Source of the DNA: Vampirovibrio chlorellavorus
GTDB lineage: Bacteria; Cyanobacteriota; Vampirovibrionia; Vampirovibrionales; Vampirovibrionaceae
Length of the DNA: 64,000 bases
Reading direction: 5' to 3'
NCBI GenBank assembly: GCA_003149345.1
Contig: QFWI01000008.1
Location: 124,001 to 188,000 of the forward strand
The notes under the pieces are model-generated. The model was not told the origin of the DNA. It did no database searches and worked only from the letters and a program-made list of their open reading frames with translations. Shown piece after piece: positions 18,104-28,100 of the stretch; position 1 is the stretch's first letter; each line of letters starts with the position of its first letter. The position numbers and the translations under genes were made by a program.

Positions 18104-18625
18104 TTGGTAGATAGCGAAGAGCAGCTGCAAAAAGTTCTGAATACCTGCACCAAGTCCTTGGATCGCCTGATCATTACAATGCTTTCCAGTACCGGCCTCC
18201 GGGCTTCAGAGTTTTGTGACCTGAAAATGAAGGATATCAATCTGGAGAAGGGATACTTGGTGGTTGAACGAGGCAAGGGTGGCAAGCGCAGACGAGTGGG
18301 CATGAGCGGCAAGGTCACAGAAATGCTGAGAGCATATCTGCAGAAGCATCCAACCAACTCTCCCGAGGACTACGTATTCAAGAGCCGCTTTGGGGCTAGG
18401 ATGGAGCGAGATGGCTTGCTGAACCGGGTCAGAAGGATTGGAAGCCTAGCAGGCATCGAAATCACGCCTCACGTTCTTCGCCGTGCCTTTGTTACAATCA
18501 ACGCCAATAAAGGACGTTCACTGGTCATGCTTCAGATGGCGTGTGGGCATAGTGATATCAAAACCACGCGCTCCTACTGCAAGACTTCTGAGGATGAAAT
18601 GATCCAAGCAATGAAAGATTGGTAG
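18104..18625 (+). CDS. Tyrosine recombinase (integrase) catalytic domain, N-terminal part missing
   Basis: The 173 residues cover only the catalytic domain of a phage-type integrase. The active-site set is complete: Arg33 in TGLRASEFCDL, Lys58 in ERGKGGKRRR, His123 and Arg126 in HVLRRAF, His149 in CGHSD, and Tyr158 in TTRSYCK. The SAM-like core-binding domain of about 100 residues is absent, and the upstream sequence is taken by another gene. The start is a weak TTG without a clear ribosome-binding site, so 5' truncation is likely. It sits 630 bp inside the left att site, the usual place for an integrase. The HEPN-motif gene starts 8 bp after its stop. Confidence 0.82.
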   Translation: MVDSEEQLQKVLNTCTKSLDRLIITMLSSTGLRASEFCDLKMKDINLEKGYLVVERGKGGKRRRVGMSGKVTEMLRAYLQKHPTNSPEDYVFKSRFGARMERDGLLNRVRRIGSLAGIEITPHVLRRAFVTINANKGRSLVMLQMACGHSDIKTTRSYCKTSEDEMIQAMKDW

Positions 18626-18633
18626 AGGTAGGA

Positions 18634-19341
18634 ATGACACTGGACAAAGCTGGACTAATAAAAGAAATTGATGAGGCAATTGATTCCCTGATACCCCTGA
18701 GTAACTTCTCCCAGGATAAATCAGCCGTTTTAAGCCCTGTACCCCAGATCTTGGTCAATAACATGGTGAGTCTCCTTACGGTGCCTGTAAATGCGCTTGA
18801 TGAAAACAGAGGCAGGGGTATCATTTTTGCAAATGAGACAAGCTGGAAGGAATTATTGGCATCGATACACCGATATTTCTTCTCCAATGCCCTTATTGCC
18901 GTGGAAGTGGCCTTGATGATGATTTGCAGGCAAAAAGGGTATACCGTCCGCCATACAGATCGTGACCGGGAAATTGCTGCCTCCATTCTTGAGAAAAGTG
19001 GCGATATCTTGAATTCCAGAGAACGAAGATTCTTGAACTCTTTTGGTAGGAGACCGCCAGCATTTATAGAGTGGTTCGATACTGCTGTCAATGAAGAAAC
19101 TATGCCTGATCCGGAAGAGAGAAAAGCTTGGAGAGATTACTTTGAAGCGTTATCAATCGCTAGAAACAAAGTATCACACGCTGATTCTCAAGTTACTGAA
19201 GAGCAGAAAACCAAACTTCTAGCTGCAAACATTCCTGTGAACTTCCAAGAGGACAACCAAGTTCGGAGCAACGTTTACGCCTATAAGCCTGTCCTACTTG
19301 AGATCGAACGGTTCTTAAGATCACTGCAGAATATCCAGTAA
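18634..19341 (+). CDS. Protein with HEPN-type RNKVSH motif, possible nuclease (island)
   Basis: The 235-residue product from the ATG at 18634 (AGGTAGGA just upstream) is mostly alpha-helical. It contains the R-N-x3-H motif RNKVSH at residues 177-182, in the helix EALSIARNKVSHADSQ. The RX4-6H motif with Asn after Arg is the catalytic signature of HEPN domains. Many HEPN proteins are RNases in toxin-antitoxin and phage-defence systems; others are inactive nucleic-acid binders. A helix ahead (SIHRYFFSNALIAVEVALMM) would be the other half of the bundle. No antitoxin such as MNT is adjacent. The gene follows the recombinase by 8 bp and is likely cotranscribed. Function is inferred from the motif only. 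Confidence 0.6.
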   Translation: MTLDKAGLIKEIDEAIDSLIPLSNFSQDKSAVLSPVPQILVNNMVSLLTVPVNALDENRGRGIIFANETSWKELLASIHRYFFSNALIAVEVALMMICRQKGYTVRHTDRDREIAASILEKSGDILNSRERRFLNSFGRRPPAFIEWFDTAVNEETMPDPEERKAWRDYFEALSIARNKVSHADSQVTEEQKTKLLAANIPVNFQEDNQVRSNVYAYKPVLLEIERFLRSLQNIQ

Positions 19342-19345
19342 GGCT

Positions 19346-20183
19346 TTAGAGCCACCAATCTGGCTCATTTCCAGGAAAGGCATTTAGTACCTCCAAGACC
19401 TGTTCACGAGGATAATGGGTGCCGTTCAGTCGTTCGTTCTGCAAATTCGCTCTGATTTGGGCTTTCCTTTTCTGAATGAAGCCTGCAATTTTGCTGTTGT
19501 ATGCGACCGTATTGGGTGGAAGCTTTTCTCTGTATGACCGTGGCCATTCAGAAGGGTAAAAGTCTGGGATAGCTCCACTTTTTACCCTGGTAGCGTCTTC
19601 CGTACATTCATCGCAAGCAAGTCTATACAAATTCCAAGCGCAGATTCGAAGTATGAGCTTGATTTCAGGTATGCAGTCCGTAAAGGCCTTTAAAGGTGTA
19701 GGAAGCAAGACCATATTCCCAATATTGGAGTAGTATTTCGGGTTCTGTACGATATCATTGGGCATCTGAAACAGGGGATCGTCCACTCCCCAAACATGGC
19801 AGGCAGTCCAGTGCTCAACCTTTTGCCCCTGAATCTTTTTATCGGGGGATGCCCCTATCGCTTGCCAGATTGCTTTTCCTGCTTGGACATTAGCTTCAAA
19901 CTTTGGCTCGTCTTTGTTTGTAGCACGTGTTACCCAGCCTGCTTTATATAGGGGCTGTTTTCAAGCAAACTCTGGATACCAGACTGGCAGCTCATCAATG
20001 GTTTTCGGATCCACCCATAGTGCTGTCCTGACGATCAGTGGAATGATGTCGACGTTCAGACTCCGACAAGCGTCTTCAAATTCAATAAGGACGTTCCGCA
20101 CCGTGATCCTCTGTAGTTTTGTGAGCCAACAATACCATAAGGGCCTGTCTGGCTACTTGCAAGATCATCAAAAAACCGAACAT
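19346..20183 (-). pseudogene. Broken gene with HNH-nuclease-like C-terminal region
   Basis: The reading frame ending at 19346 continues upstream of its first start codon in clear protein-like sequence (KAGWVTRATNKDEPKFEANV, then VEHWTACHVWGVDDPLFQMP). It meets an in-frame TGA at 19961-19963 and continues again as VDPKTIDELPVWYPEFA. A second break, a one-base frame change near 20100, separates this from a start region at an ATG at 20183. The HWTACHVWG...YYSNIGNMVLLPTPLKAFTD arrangement resembles an HNH endonuclease core, but this is a resemblance only. Intact, it would be about 280 residues. The TGA is explained by one C-to-T change in a CGA Arg codon. Confidence 0.65.
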
Positions 20184-20249
20184 TTATACCGTACTCAGGC
20201 AGTGCGATATACTTATAATGCGAGTAAAACAGGCGGGGAGCCCCATTGG

Positions 20250-20699
20250 ATGAAACAATTTACAGCTAATATTTTAAAACTTTTTGGCAAACTAAGTATA
20301 TGGAGCTTTTTTGTCGCCGGTCTTTGCTTTTTCTTGCTAGGTATAGGGGCATTTTATTGGGCGGATAAAAAATCAGAATTTGGTCTATGGGGAGATAAAC
20401 CTACCGCTTATACAAGAGAGAAAGCCGCAGCTCGCGCAATGTATCATTTGGCCCAACAGGCTGAAAAACAAAACATACCACTTTATGAGTTTCAAGGTCC
20501 TTACTTTAAACCAATGCTTGGTCTGGAGAAATATATTCCTTGTATGGTTTATTACAAGCATTCTAAATATGGGTTTATGTATGACGATTGGACTGGTAAA
20601 GCCAATCTTTTCCCAAGAGGATCTGATGAAACAGACTCCTCTTGGGAAGAAGAGTTTTTGGAAAAGCGTCAGTATCCAAAAAATAGCCGAAACGAATAG
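20250..20699 (+). CDS. Membrane-anchored protein of unknown function (island)
   Basis: A 149-residue product starts at the ATG at 20250, with GGGGAG upstream. One strong membrane segment lies at about residues 14-38 (SFFVAGLCFFLLGIGAFYWA), followed by a hydrophilic domain rich in aromatic residues (YEFQGPYFKPMLGLEKYIPC, then YKHSKYGFMYDDWTG). The topology suggests an N-terminal anchor with the rest outside the cytoplasm. An upstream extension in the same frame overlaps the broken minus-strand gene and does not look real. No family recognised. Its 3' end overlaps the end of the next minus-strand gene by 31 bp. Confidence 0.65.
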   Translation: MKQFTANILKLFGKLSIWSFFVAGLCFFLLGIGAFYWADKKSEFGLWGDKPTAYTREKAAARAMYHLAQQAEKQNIPLYEFQGPYFKPMLGLEKYIPCMVYYKHSKYGFMYDDWTGKANLFPRGSDETDSSWEEEFLEKRQYPKNSRNE

Positions 20700-22120
20700 G
20701 TCTTTCTGAAGTGGGAGGTTGTACCGGGCACTCGGCGGATCTGGTAGCTGGTACTGCCAGGCGGTGCAAAATGGTGAACAGCGCGGGTACCTATTTCTCC
20801 TATAATGCCTCGGTCGGGATCTGGATTAAAATCAAATTCCTCAATTAGGTCTGGATGTATGCGCTGACTTCTTGAAGAAGGACCTAATTCCGCATCGACT
20901 GTCACGGTCTTACTCGTATGATCAATCAGAATATGTGTCTTATTTACATCAACTGCTAACCGTCCAAATGCAGCCCATTGCTCGGGATCATCTTCCCGTG
21001 TAATGTCTAAAGCTACATCGGTAAAAGGGTTGCCAAGAATGACATGCGTAACCTTTGGATTGGCACCTATGGTCGGAGTCTTCGCTTTAAAGTGACCTTG
21101 CAGGGCTTTTTTGCTCGGGTTGGGAAACCGCATCAGAGTGACTGCGGTCGAATTGAAGCAACGGAGCAGGCGGGGCATATTAAGGTCTTCAGCAAGGTTC
21201 ACCTTGCGTAGATCAACTTCCACTGGCTGTCCTTGGCCTTGATAGAAGTGATCCCAGAGCTTTTCAGTCAGATCCTCCTGACCATTAAAGCTGATACGCT
21301 TGGGAGACAGGTGGGATTTACGGCCAGTAGCCCTTTCACCTCTTTCGAAGATTTCTCTTCGCAAGTTTTTGAGCTGTTCTTGAGCTAATTCTCGTTGTGC
21401 TTGCGCCAGTTGGATCTGGGCATCTCTGGCGTGTTGCTGGCGGAGCGCCTGTTGCTGGGCTTGTTACCTCATCGCTTGTTCTTCCCAATTTACGGGCCTT
21501 TGAGCGCGGGCCAGATTGTCTTGAACCCAGCCATCGTCTTCTTGAATTGGTGTGGAATGGTTACGAAGAGGGTTCAAGTAATCAGCCAGGGAGTGGGCTG
21601 TGCCTTGAGATGGGTGAAAATCCACCGGCGCTTGACGCCGAGATGGCTGAACATGAGAGCCAGGCTGTGTATACGGACCCAACTGCCCGGCAATACCTCT
21701 TCGATTGGCAGCTTGCTCATTGGTGGCCATCAAGTCTTCGATTTGCTGCTGGCGACGAGCCCGTTGCTCCTGAAGAGACCGGCCATAGGTTTCCATCAGC
21801 CGGGGAGTCTGGCGGGGTTCGGGCAAAGGCCGTTGCTTGATGGGCTCTGGAGTCTGAGTGCGAAGGGTTCTGCTGGAGGACGAGTAATCGGACAAGGATG
21901 AAGGGCTAATGTCATACGGCTGGTAAGTATTGGAGAAGCTGTTGTACAGGCTGCTGGCGCTGGCCAGTCCTTGTAAGACTTCGGGGCCATACTCTCAAAC
22001 GGCAGCACCGATACCGGAGAAGATGTTTCCAATCACGTCTCCAACGCGGCTGCCCCAATAAGGCTTGGGTTCCCGGATAACGATTTCTTCCACTCTGCCT
22101 TGCAGAGGCGGTCTGGACAT
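20669..22120 (-). pseudogene. Large island gene of unknown function split by two in-frame stops
   Basis: From an ATG at 22120 a single frame runs 484 codons to 20669, interrupted by TGA at 21995-21997 and TAA at 21464-21466. Sequence on both sides of each stop is coherent. GNIFSGIGAAV is followed by EYGPEVLQGLASASSLYNSF, and PVNWEEQAMR is followed by a Gln-rich coiled coil (QAQQQALRQQHARDAQIQLA). The N-terminal third has a short hydrophobic Gly-rich stretch, the middle is Pro/Gln-rich and disordered, and the C-terminal 200 residues look globular. Both stops are one C-to-T change away from sense codons. No family recognised. It may still yield separate fragments. Confidence 0.6.
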
Positions 22121-22653
22121 GGTGTGAAATACCTCGATTTCTTTGGATACACAGATGAGTTCTGTCAGTATCCAATACCCGTTTTTAAAACCATATAGAA
22201 TTAATTTTATGATCTTGTTATCCCTTGGGGCACCTGCGCTAGAGCCATGAAGTTTTGTAACATTCGCCAGAACCCTGCAACAGCAAGCAATCTGGCGATT
22301 TTGAAAAGCCGCTCTGCGACAGGCTTTCACAAAACTTGCTTCAAAAATCAGGTTTAAAGTGCCTGAGAGTGTGGAATAAGGCTGTAAGGGGAGATTTCTG
22401 TGTCCGAATGAAGGCAGGATAGAGCCGTTTACCCCGGATAAGAACCGATTAGATCGTATAAAAACGGTTTAGATCCAGATAGATCCGTATACGTCCGCTT
22501 TTGTCCTCATTCAAATGCAGAGTAGGGGCTAAAACCCAGGAATTGATATGCTTTTGAGACATGGCCCGCTCGCCTATGTCCTTGATCGCCCCTCAAAAAG
22601 GACCTAAAATAAGTAAAAATAGCTGAAAACCGGCTGAAAATGTGCATCTCAGA

Positions 22654-22702
22654 CCTGATAAGGGTGAGGTCCGGTGTTCAAGTCACCGATGGCCCACCAT
22701 TT
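22654..22702 (+). repeat. Right 49-bp direct repeat (att site), copy of tRNA-Ile 3' end
   Basis: This exact copy of 17422-17470 includes the anticodon arm, T arm, acceptor 3' strand and CCA of tRNA-Ile. It lacks the 5' half, so it is not a tRNA gene. It marks the far boundary of the island. Confidence 0.92.
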
Positions 22703-22722
22703 TATTCATAAATAAACAACAT

Positions 22723-22753
22723 AAAGTCTTTGACTCTTTTCAAAGGCTTTTTT
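22723..22753 (+). terminator. Probable original tRNA-Ile terminator beyond the island
   Basis: AAAGTCTTTGA pairs with TCAAAGGCTTT (one G-T pair) around a short loop and is followed by six T. It lies 20 bp past the right att repeat, at the distance expected for the terminator of the pre-insertion tRNA-Ile gene. Confidence 0.65.
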
Positions 22754-23059
22754 GGTTTTTGGGACTTACGTTTTTGAGACTTACATTGGAGATTCTGTCT
22801 CCACTCTTTTGCTTGGAATGAAGCAGTATTTAGAGGTGCCGCTCAACGCAAAACAGGGCTCCTCCCCGATGAGTGGGGCCTGACGACAGAAGCAGGGGTT
22901 TTGGTTTTGCATTTTGTGTGGCATTTATTTTAATTGCTTAATTTCTGATAGATAGGGATGGGGGGCCCAGTTGCGCAAAAATGTTACACCTGTTACATTA
23001 ATGAAGACCCCAGCTATTCGTTAAAAGTTCTTTCGCGTCAAAAGTAAGGTCTTTCAAGT
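22754..23059. other. Intergenic region upstream of the ChrB-like gene
   Basis: About 300 bp with no believable coding frame. It contains a GGGCTCCTCCCCGATGAGTGGGG segment with local inverted complementarity and an AT-rich stretch near 22915-22950 that could hold the promoter of the next gene. A TGTTACACCTGTTACA direct repeat (TGTTACA twice, 9 bp apart) around 22983-22998 may be an operator half-site pair. Confidence 0.35.
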
Positions 23060-23716
23060 ATGAAGTGGCTCGTTTTTTCTTATTCATTGCCGACCAATCT
23101 CACGGCGGCTTCCAGGGTTCGCATTTGGCGAAAATTACGTAAATCGGGCGCCGTCTCACCCAAATTGGGTGTTCATATCCTGCCCTATAACGATGCCTGC
23201 GTTGAAACAGTGCGCTGGCTTACGGCTGAAGTGGAGCGGGAAAGCGGTGAAGCCATTGTGATGCAAGTCAATCGCTTTGAGAATCTCTCGGATGACAAAG
23301 TGATTGATATTTTTCGGAATGAACGGATGGCGGATTACCAGCAGATTGAAGCTTTTATCGCTGAACTGGAAAAGCTGATCGAGGCCCATCGGTTGGAGCA
23401 GAATGAAGATCCAAATAAAGTGGTCTCCATCAAGCGTGACATCAGTAAGATTAAGAAAAATATTGATGAAGTCTCCCGGCTGGATTTTTTTCAGATTTAT
23501 GACAAGCACAGTCTACTGAAGCGATTGCAACACCTTCAAAAAACGCTCATGACCGGCAATTTAATTCTGTTGATCTCCCTCTCACTGGGCGCGTTCAATG
23601 CCACGTGCCTACGCGAGATGATGGATGAAATTCAACAAGAAGAACAAATGGATGTCTTTCAAAATAATGACATGAAGCACAAACGCTCCCAGTTAAATCG
23701 GCTCACCTATTCTTAG
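23060..23716 (+). CDS. ChrB N-terminal-domain-like protein
   Basis: The 218-residue protein resembles the N-terminal (PaaX-like) domain of the chromate-resistance regulator ChrB: LVFSYSLPTNLTAASRVRIW, then LGVHILPYNDACVETVRWLT and GEAIVMQVNRFENLSDDKVI. Proteins with only this domain are often annotated as chromate resistance proteins, and some act as transcription regulators. No chrA transporter is seen. The next genes, 360 bp away on the same strand, form an RND efflux pump, so a link between sensor and pump is possible but not shown. The C-terminal 70 residues are helical and ungrouped. Confidence 0.8.
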   Translation: MKWLVFSYSLPTNLTAASRVRIWRKLRKSGAVSPKLGVHILPYNDACVETVRWLTAEVERESGEAIVMQVNRFENLSDDKVIDIFRNERMADYQQIEAFIAELEKLIEAHRLEQNEDPNKVVSIKRDISKIKKNIDEVSRLDFFQIYDKHSLLKRLQHLQKTLMTGNLILLISLSLGAFNATCLREMMDEIQQEEQMDVFQNNDMKHKRSQLNRLTYS

Positions 23717-24078
23717 TCCTCAATTCTCGATATTTAGCATCCATCCATTAAAGACACTGAGTAATCACTATGCAAAGGCGCCAGCTATTGGCCTTGGCCT
23801 GCCATCTTTTACCGACACAACCGCGCCCTCTAGCAGATGCGAAAGCGCTTGTAACAACGCCGAGTTTAATTAGGTCGGTTTTAAAACCAGTAGCTTCACC
23901 TTCCGAGACTCTTTTCAATTCCACACGGAATCACTTGAAAATCGGGTATTGTCTGCTAACCCAGGGCCAAGAAAAGACCCATTGCCAGGAACAGGGGCTT
24001 TGGGAGAAGAAGGCGTTCTTTCAAAAAATAGTGGGACAAAAAGCTCCGCGCAATTGCTGAGACAAGGAAAAACTGCTC
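23717..24078. other. Intergenic region upstream of the RND efflux operon
   Basis: About 360 bp. A 96-codon open frame at 23770-24060 has no convincing ribosome-binding site and a composition unlike a real protein, so I do not call it. The region should hold the efflux operon promoter. Confidence 0.35.
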
Positions 24079-25173
24079 ATGAAACCAATCCAGAAACTAG
24101 TTTTTATTTACACTGCTTTTATAATTCTTTTTTTAACAGGCTGTCAATCTCATCAGGAGAACAAAGCGGTAGCGTACACCTACCCAGTGAGCAAACCCTT
24201 GGTGCAGGATGTGATGCTGAATGATGAGTATGTATGTCAGATTAGATCCATCCAGCATATTGAGCTTCGTTCACTGGAAAAGGGATACTTGCAAAAAAAA
24301 TATGTCGATGAAGGGCAACTCGTTCGCCAGGGGCAACTGCTCTTTCAAATCAAGCCGAATGTTTACAGAGCGGATGTCCAAAAATCAGGAGCCGAAGTTG
24401 CTCTCGCCAGGATTGAGTTACAGAACAACCAGGCATTGGTAGAAAAAGACATTATTTCCAAAAGCGAATCCGCAATGTCGGCTGCCAAATTAGCCAAAGC
24501 CCAAGCCGAATTGGAAATGGCCGAAACGCATCTGGGGTTTACTGAAATTCGAGCGCCTTTTAATGGACTTGTGGGGAAGTTTGGGGACATCAGAACTGGG
24601 AGTTTGCTTGATGAAGGGGACTTGCTGACCACCTTGAGTGACAATCATAAGATGTGGGTGTATTTTAACGTGCCCGAAGCTCAATATCTCAACTACATGA
24701 AAAACAAGCGAAAGAATATCGCGCAAACCGTCCAGCTAAAATTGGCCAACAACGAGCTATACCCTCAATCTGGAACCATCGAAACGATAGAGTCCGATTT
24801 TAGCAACACATCGGGGAACATTGCGTTCCGAGCCTCTTTTAATAATCCGCAGACCCTCTTACGCCATGGAGAAACAGGCACCATTCTCTGGCCTAAACTG
24901 ATCAAAAAAGCCATTGTTATTCCACAAAAATCCACCTTCGAAATTTTGGATAAGAAATTTGTACTGGTCGTAGACCAGAATGGAATTCTCCACGAACGAG
25001 AGATTGTGGTTGCCGAGGAAGCGCCCAATATTTTTATTCTCAAGTCTGGCCTCAAGCCAGGTGAAATGTTCTTGCTGGAAAGGCAAAACAAAATATACAA
25101 AGGGGACAAAATTAAATACAAGATGATGGATCCCCAAACGGTAATAAAGAATTTAGATTTGTACGCAAATTAA
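24079..25173 (+). CDS. RND efflux pump periplasmic adaptor (membrane fusion lipoprotein)
   Basis: The 364-residue protein has a lipoprotein signal with lipobox LTGC (Cys22), so it is anchored to the inner membrane and faces the periplasm. The lipoyl/barrel-sandwich halves are visible at GYLQKKYVDEGQLVRQGQLL and ETHLGFTEIRAPFNGLVGKF, separated by a short coiled-coil hairpin. A beta-barrel and membrane-proximal domain follow. It matches the AcrA/MexA type of HlyD-family adaptors. The permease gene starts 11 bp downstream, and together with the outer-membrane channel gene the three form a complete tripartite pump. Confidence 0.93.
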   Translation: MKPIQKLVFIYTAFIILFLTGCQSHQENKAVAYTYPVSKPLVQDVMLNDEYVCQIRSIQHIELRSLEKGYLQKKYVDEGQLVRQGQLLFQIKPNVYRADVQKSGAEVALARIELQNNQALVEKDIISKSESAMSAAKLAKAQAELEMAETHLGFTEIRAPFNGLVGKFGDIRTGSLLDEGDLLTTLSDNHKMWVYFNVPEAQYLNYMKNKRKNIAQTVQLKLANNELYPQSGTIETIESDFSNTSGNIAFRASFNNPQTLLRHGETGTILWPKLIKKAIVIPQKSTFEILDKKFVLVVDQNGILHEREIVVAEEAPNIFILKSGLKPGEMFLLERQNKIYKGDKIKYKMMDPQTVIKNLDLYAN

Positions 25174-25184
25174 CAGAGATTGAT

Positions 25185-28100
25185 ATGACTATGTTTCAAA
25201 ATATACTCAAAAGACCTGTCCTGGGTTTGGTCATTTCTATTTTCATCGTCTTTTTGGGCTGCCTTTCCATTCAGCAATTGCCTATTTCCCAGTTTCCACA
25301 AATTGCGCCGACGGTCGTGAATGTTTTCATTGCCTATCCGGGCGCCAGTGCCGATGTGCTGACCAAATCCACGCTCATTCCCCTGGAGGCAGCGATTAAC
25401 GGTGTGCCAGGCATGCGGTACATGGCCTCCGATGCCACCAGTGCTGGCGAGGCCACACTAAGACTTGTGTTTGAGCCGGGCACTGATTCCAACCAGGCTG
25501 TGGTTAATGTTAAAACCCGTGTGGACCGGGTCATGACCTCATTGCCCGAGCTGGTGCAGCGAGAGGGCGTCATCCTGTTGCCGCTCCAGCCATCCATGCT
25601 GATGTACATCGACTTGTACTCTGAGTCCAAAACCATCGATCAAAAATATCTTTTTAACTATGCGTACACCAAACTGATTCCAGAAATTCAGCGGATTAAT
25701 GGTGTGGCAAACGCCAGTTTGCTGGGAACCAGAACGTATTCCATGAGAGTATGGCTAAAACCCGATAGGATGCGGGCGTACAATATCTCTCCCGCCGAAG
25801 TGGTTGAGGCGATTAAAGGCCAAAGCATCATTGCCCGTCCGGGTCGGTTAGGACAAAGCTCGGGAAAGAAAGCCCAATCGACTGAATATGTGCTTGATTA
25901 CGAAGGCCGATACAATGAGCCCAAGCAGTACGAGAACATCATTATAAAAAGTTCTGAATTCGGAGAAATGGTCAAGCTCCGAGATATAGCCGAGGTGGAA
26001 CTCGGCAGCGAGTTTTATGACATCTATAACACCCTGGACGGAAAACCTTCGGCCTCCATTATTCTGAAGCAAACACCCAACAGCAATGGGGCATTGGTCA
26101 TCAAGGATATTAAAGAGAAGATCAAGGAACTTCAAAAGGATTTTCCAGATGGTATCAAAGTAAAATACAGCTATGATGTTTCCAAATTTTTAGACGCCTC
26201 GATTGAGCAAGTAATCGACACCATCAGAGACGCCTTTATCCTGGTCACCTTGGTTGTATTTCTGTTTTTGGGTGATTGGCGTTCCACAATCATTCCCATT
26301 ATCGCGGTGCCCATCTCCCTGATTGGGGCATTTTTTATCCTCCTGTTATTTGGCATGTCCATCAACTTGATCACCTTGTTTGCCGTCGTATTGGCAATTG
26401 GTATCGTGGTGGATGATGCCATCGTGGTGGTAGAAGCCGTGCACAGCAAGATGGAGGAAGATCCGTCCTTAACACCCTATGCGGCCACCCAAAAAGCAAT
26501 GGGAGAATTGGGGGGGGCCATTATTGCCATCACCCTGGTGATGATTTCCGTGTTTTGTCCGATTGCCTTTATGAGTGGCCCTGTGGGCGTATTCTACAGA
26601 CAATTTTCCATCACCATGGCCAGTTCGATTATCATTTCCGGGTTGGTCGCACTGACCCTGACGCCGGTTCTTTGCGCCATGGTGCTTAAAAATCACGCAC
26701 ATCATTCAGGCCATGCCAAATCCAGCAACTTATTTAAGAAGTTTATCAATCAATTCAACAGTCTTTTCGATCAATTAACGCAAAGCTACATGTGGCTTCT
26801 GAGTAGGATTGCCTCAAAAAGAATCATCACCTTCAGCGTCATCGCCTTATTTGCAGTCGGAATTTTTATTTTTAACAAAATAGTTTCCTCCGGTTTTGTG
26901 CCCAACGAAGACCAAGGCACCATTTACGCCATTGTGCAAACCCCTCCCGGATCGACCCTGGAATACACCAACCAAATCGTCAATCAATTACAAAAAATCT
27001 CTGAAAAAGTAGAAGGCGTGGAGTCCGTTACTTCAATGGTTGGCTATGAGATTATGACGGAAGGCAGGGGCTCAAACGCGGGAACCTGCTTGATCAACCT
27101 GAAGAACTGGGAAGAAAGAAAAGAAAATGTACACGAAATAATAGAGGAATTGGAACAGAAAGCCAATGGGTTAGGCGGCAAGGTTGAATTTTTTGAGCCA
27201 CCCGCCATCCCTGGGTTCGGCACCTCCGGTGGCTTTTCCTTGCGCTTGCTCGACAAATCGGGGGAAACCAATTATGAAGAGCTTGAAAAAGTGACCCAAG
27301 ACTTCATGCGCAATCTGGAGAACCGCAAAGAAATTAAAGGTCTGTTTACTTTTTACAACGCGTCCTATCCCCAATACAAAATAAAAATAGATAACCAATT
27401 GGCCATGCAAAAAGGGGTGTCCATTGATAACGCCATGGAGAATTTAAACATTCTAATTAGTGGTTCCTATGAACAAGGATTTATCAAGTTTGGACGCTTT
27501 TTTAAAGTGTTTACCCAGGCAGCCCCGGAATACAGAAGAAATCTGGATGATTTGAACAACTACTTTGTGAAAAACGATCACGGAGAAATGGTGCCCTATT
27601 CTTCATTTATGACCACTGAAAAAACACAAGGCGCCAATGAAATTACCCGATACAACCTCTACAACTCTGCGGTGATTCGGGGTTTCCCAGGCAATAACTT
27701 CACCTCAGGCGACGCCATTGACGCAATCAGGGATGTGGCTCAAAAAACCCTGCCCAGGGGGTATGATATTGCCTGGGAAGACCTCTCCTACGATCAGGCC
27801 AAACGGGGCAACGAGTTCGCCATTATCTCCCTGATCGTTATACTGTTTGTGTATTTAGTCCTGGCCGCTCAATATGAGAGTTTCGTACTGCCCCTGGCCG
27901 TGCTTTTGTCCTTGCCCATCGGTATTTTTGGATCTTACTTGATGCTCAAACTAATGGGGCTGGCAAACGATGTTTATGCGCAAATCGCTATTATCACGCT
28001 GATTGGGCTTTTGGGTAAAAACGCCGTTTTAATTGTAGAGTTTGCCGTACAAAAGCGAAATGAAGGCCTGTCAATATTGGATGCCGCACTGGAAGGCGCC

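Larger units (their letters stand above)
17422..22702. mobile_element. 5.2-kb integrated island at tRNA-Ile, partly decayed
   Basis: The element is bounded by perfect 49-bp repeats of the tRNA-Ile 3' end. It carries a tyrosine recombinase catalytic domain close to the left end, as is usual. It has no recognisable replication, structural phage or conjugation genes. Cargo: a secreted Cys-rich protein, a HEPN-motif protein, a membrane-anchored unknown, and two minus-strand genes with in-frame stops. Base composition looks lower in GC than the flanks. I read it as a small genomic island or satellite remnant that has probably lost self-mobility. Both ends look intact, so excision with help from another integrase remains possible. 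Confidence 0.88.

Noticed and set aside
19914..20249. N-terminal extension of the island membrane-anchored protein
   Set aside because: It lies opposite clear minus-strand coding sequence; the ATG at 20250 has a GGGGAG site and starts at the membrane anchor.
22654..22730. Possible second tRNA-Ile
   Set aside because: Only the 3' 49 bp are present; the acceptor 5' strand and D arm are missing, so it is the att repeat.
23770..24060. 96-codon frame upstream of the efflux operon
   Set aside because: No ribosome-binding site, unbalanced composition and overlap with the likely promoter region.
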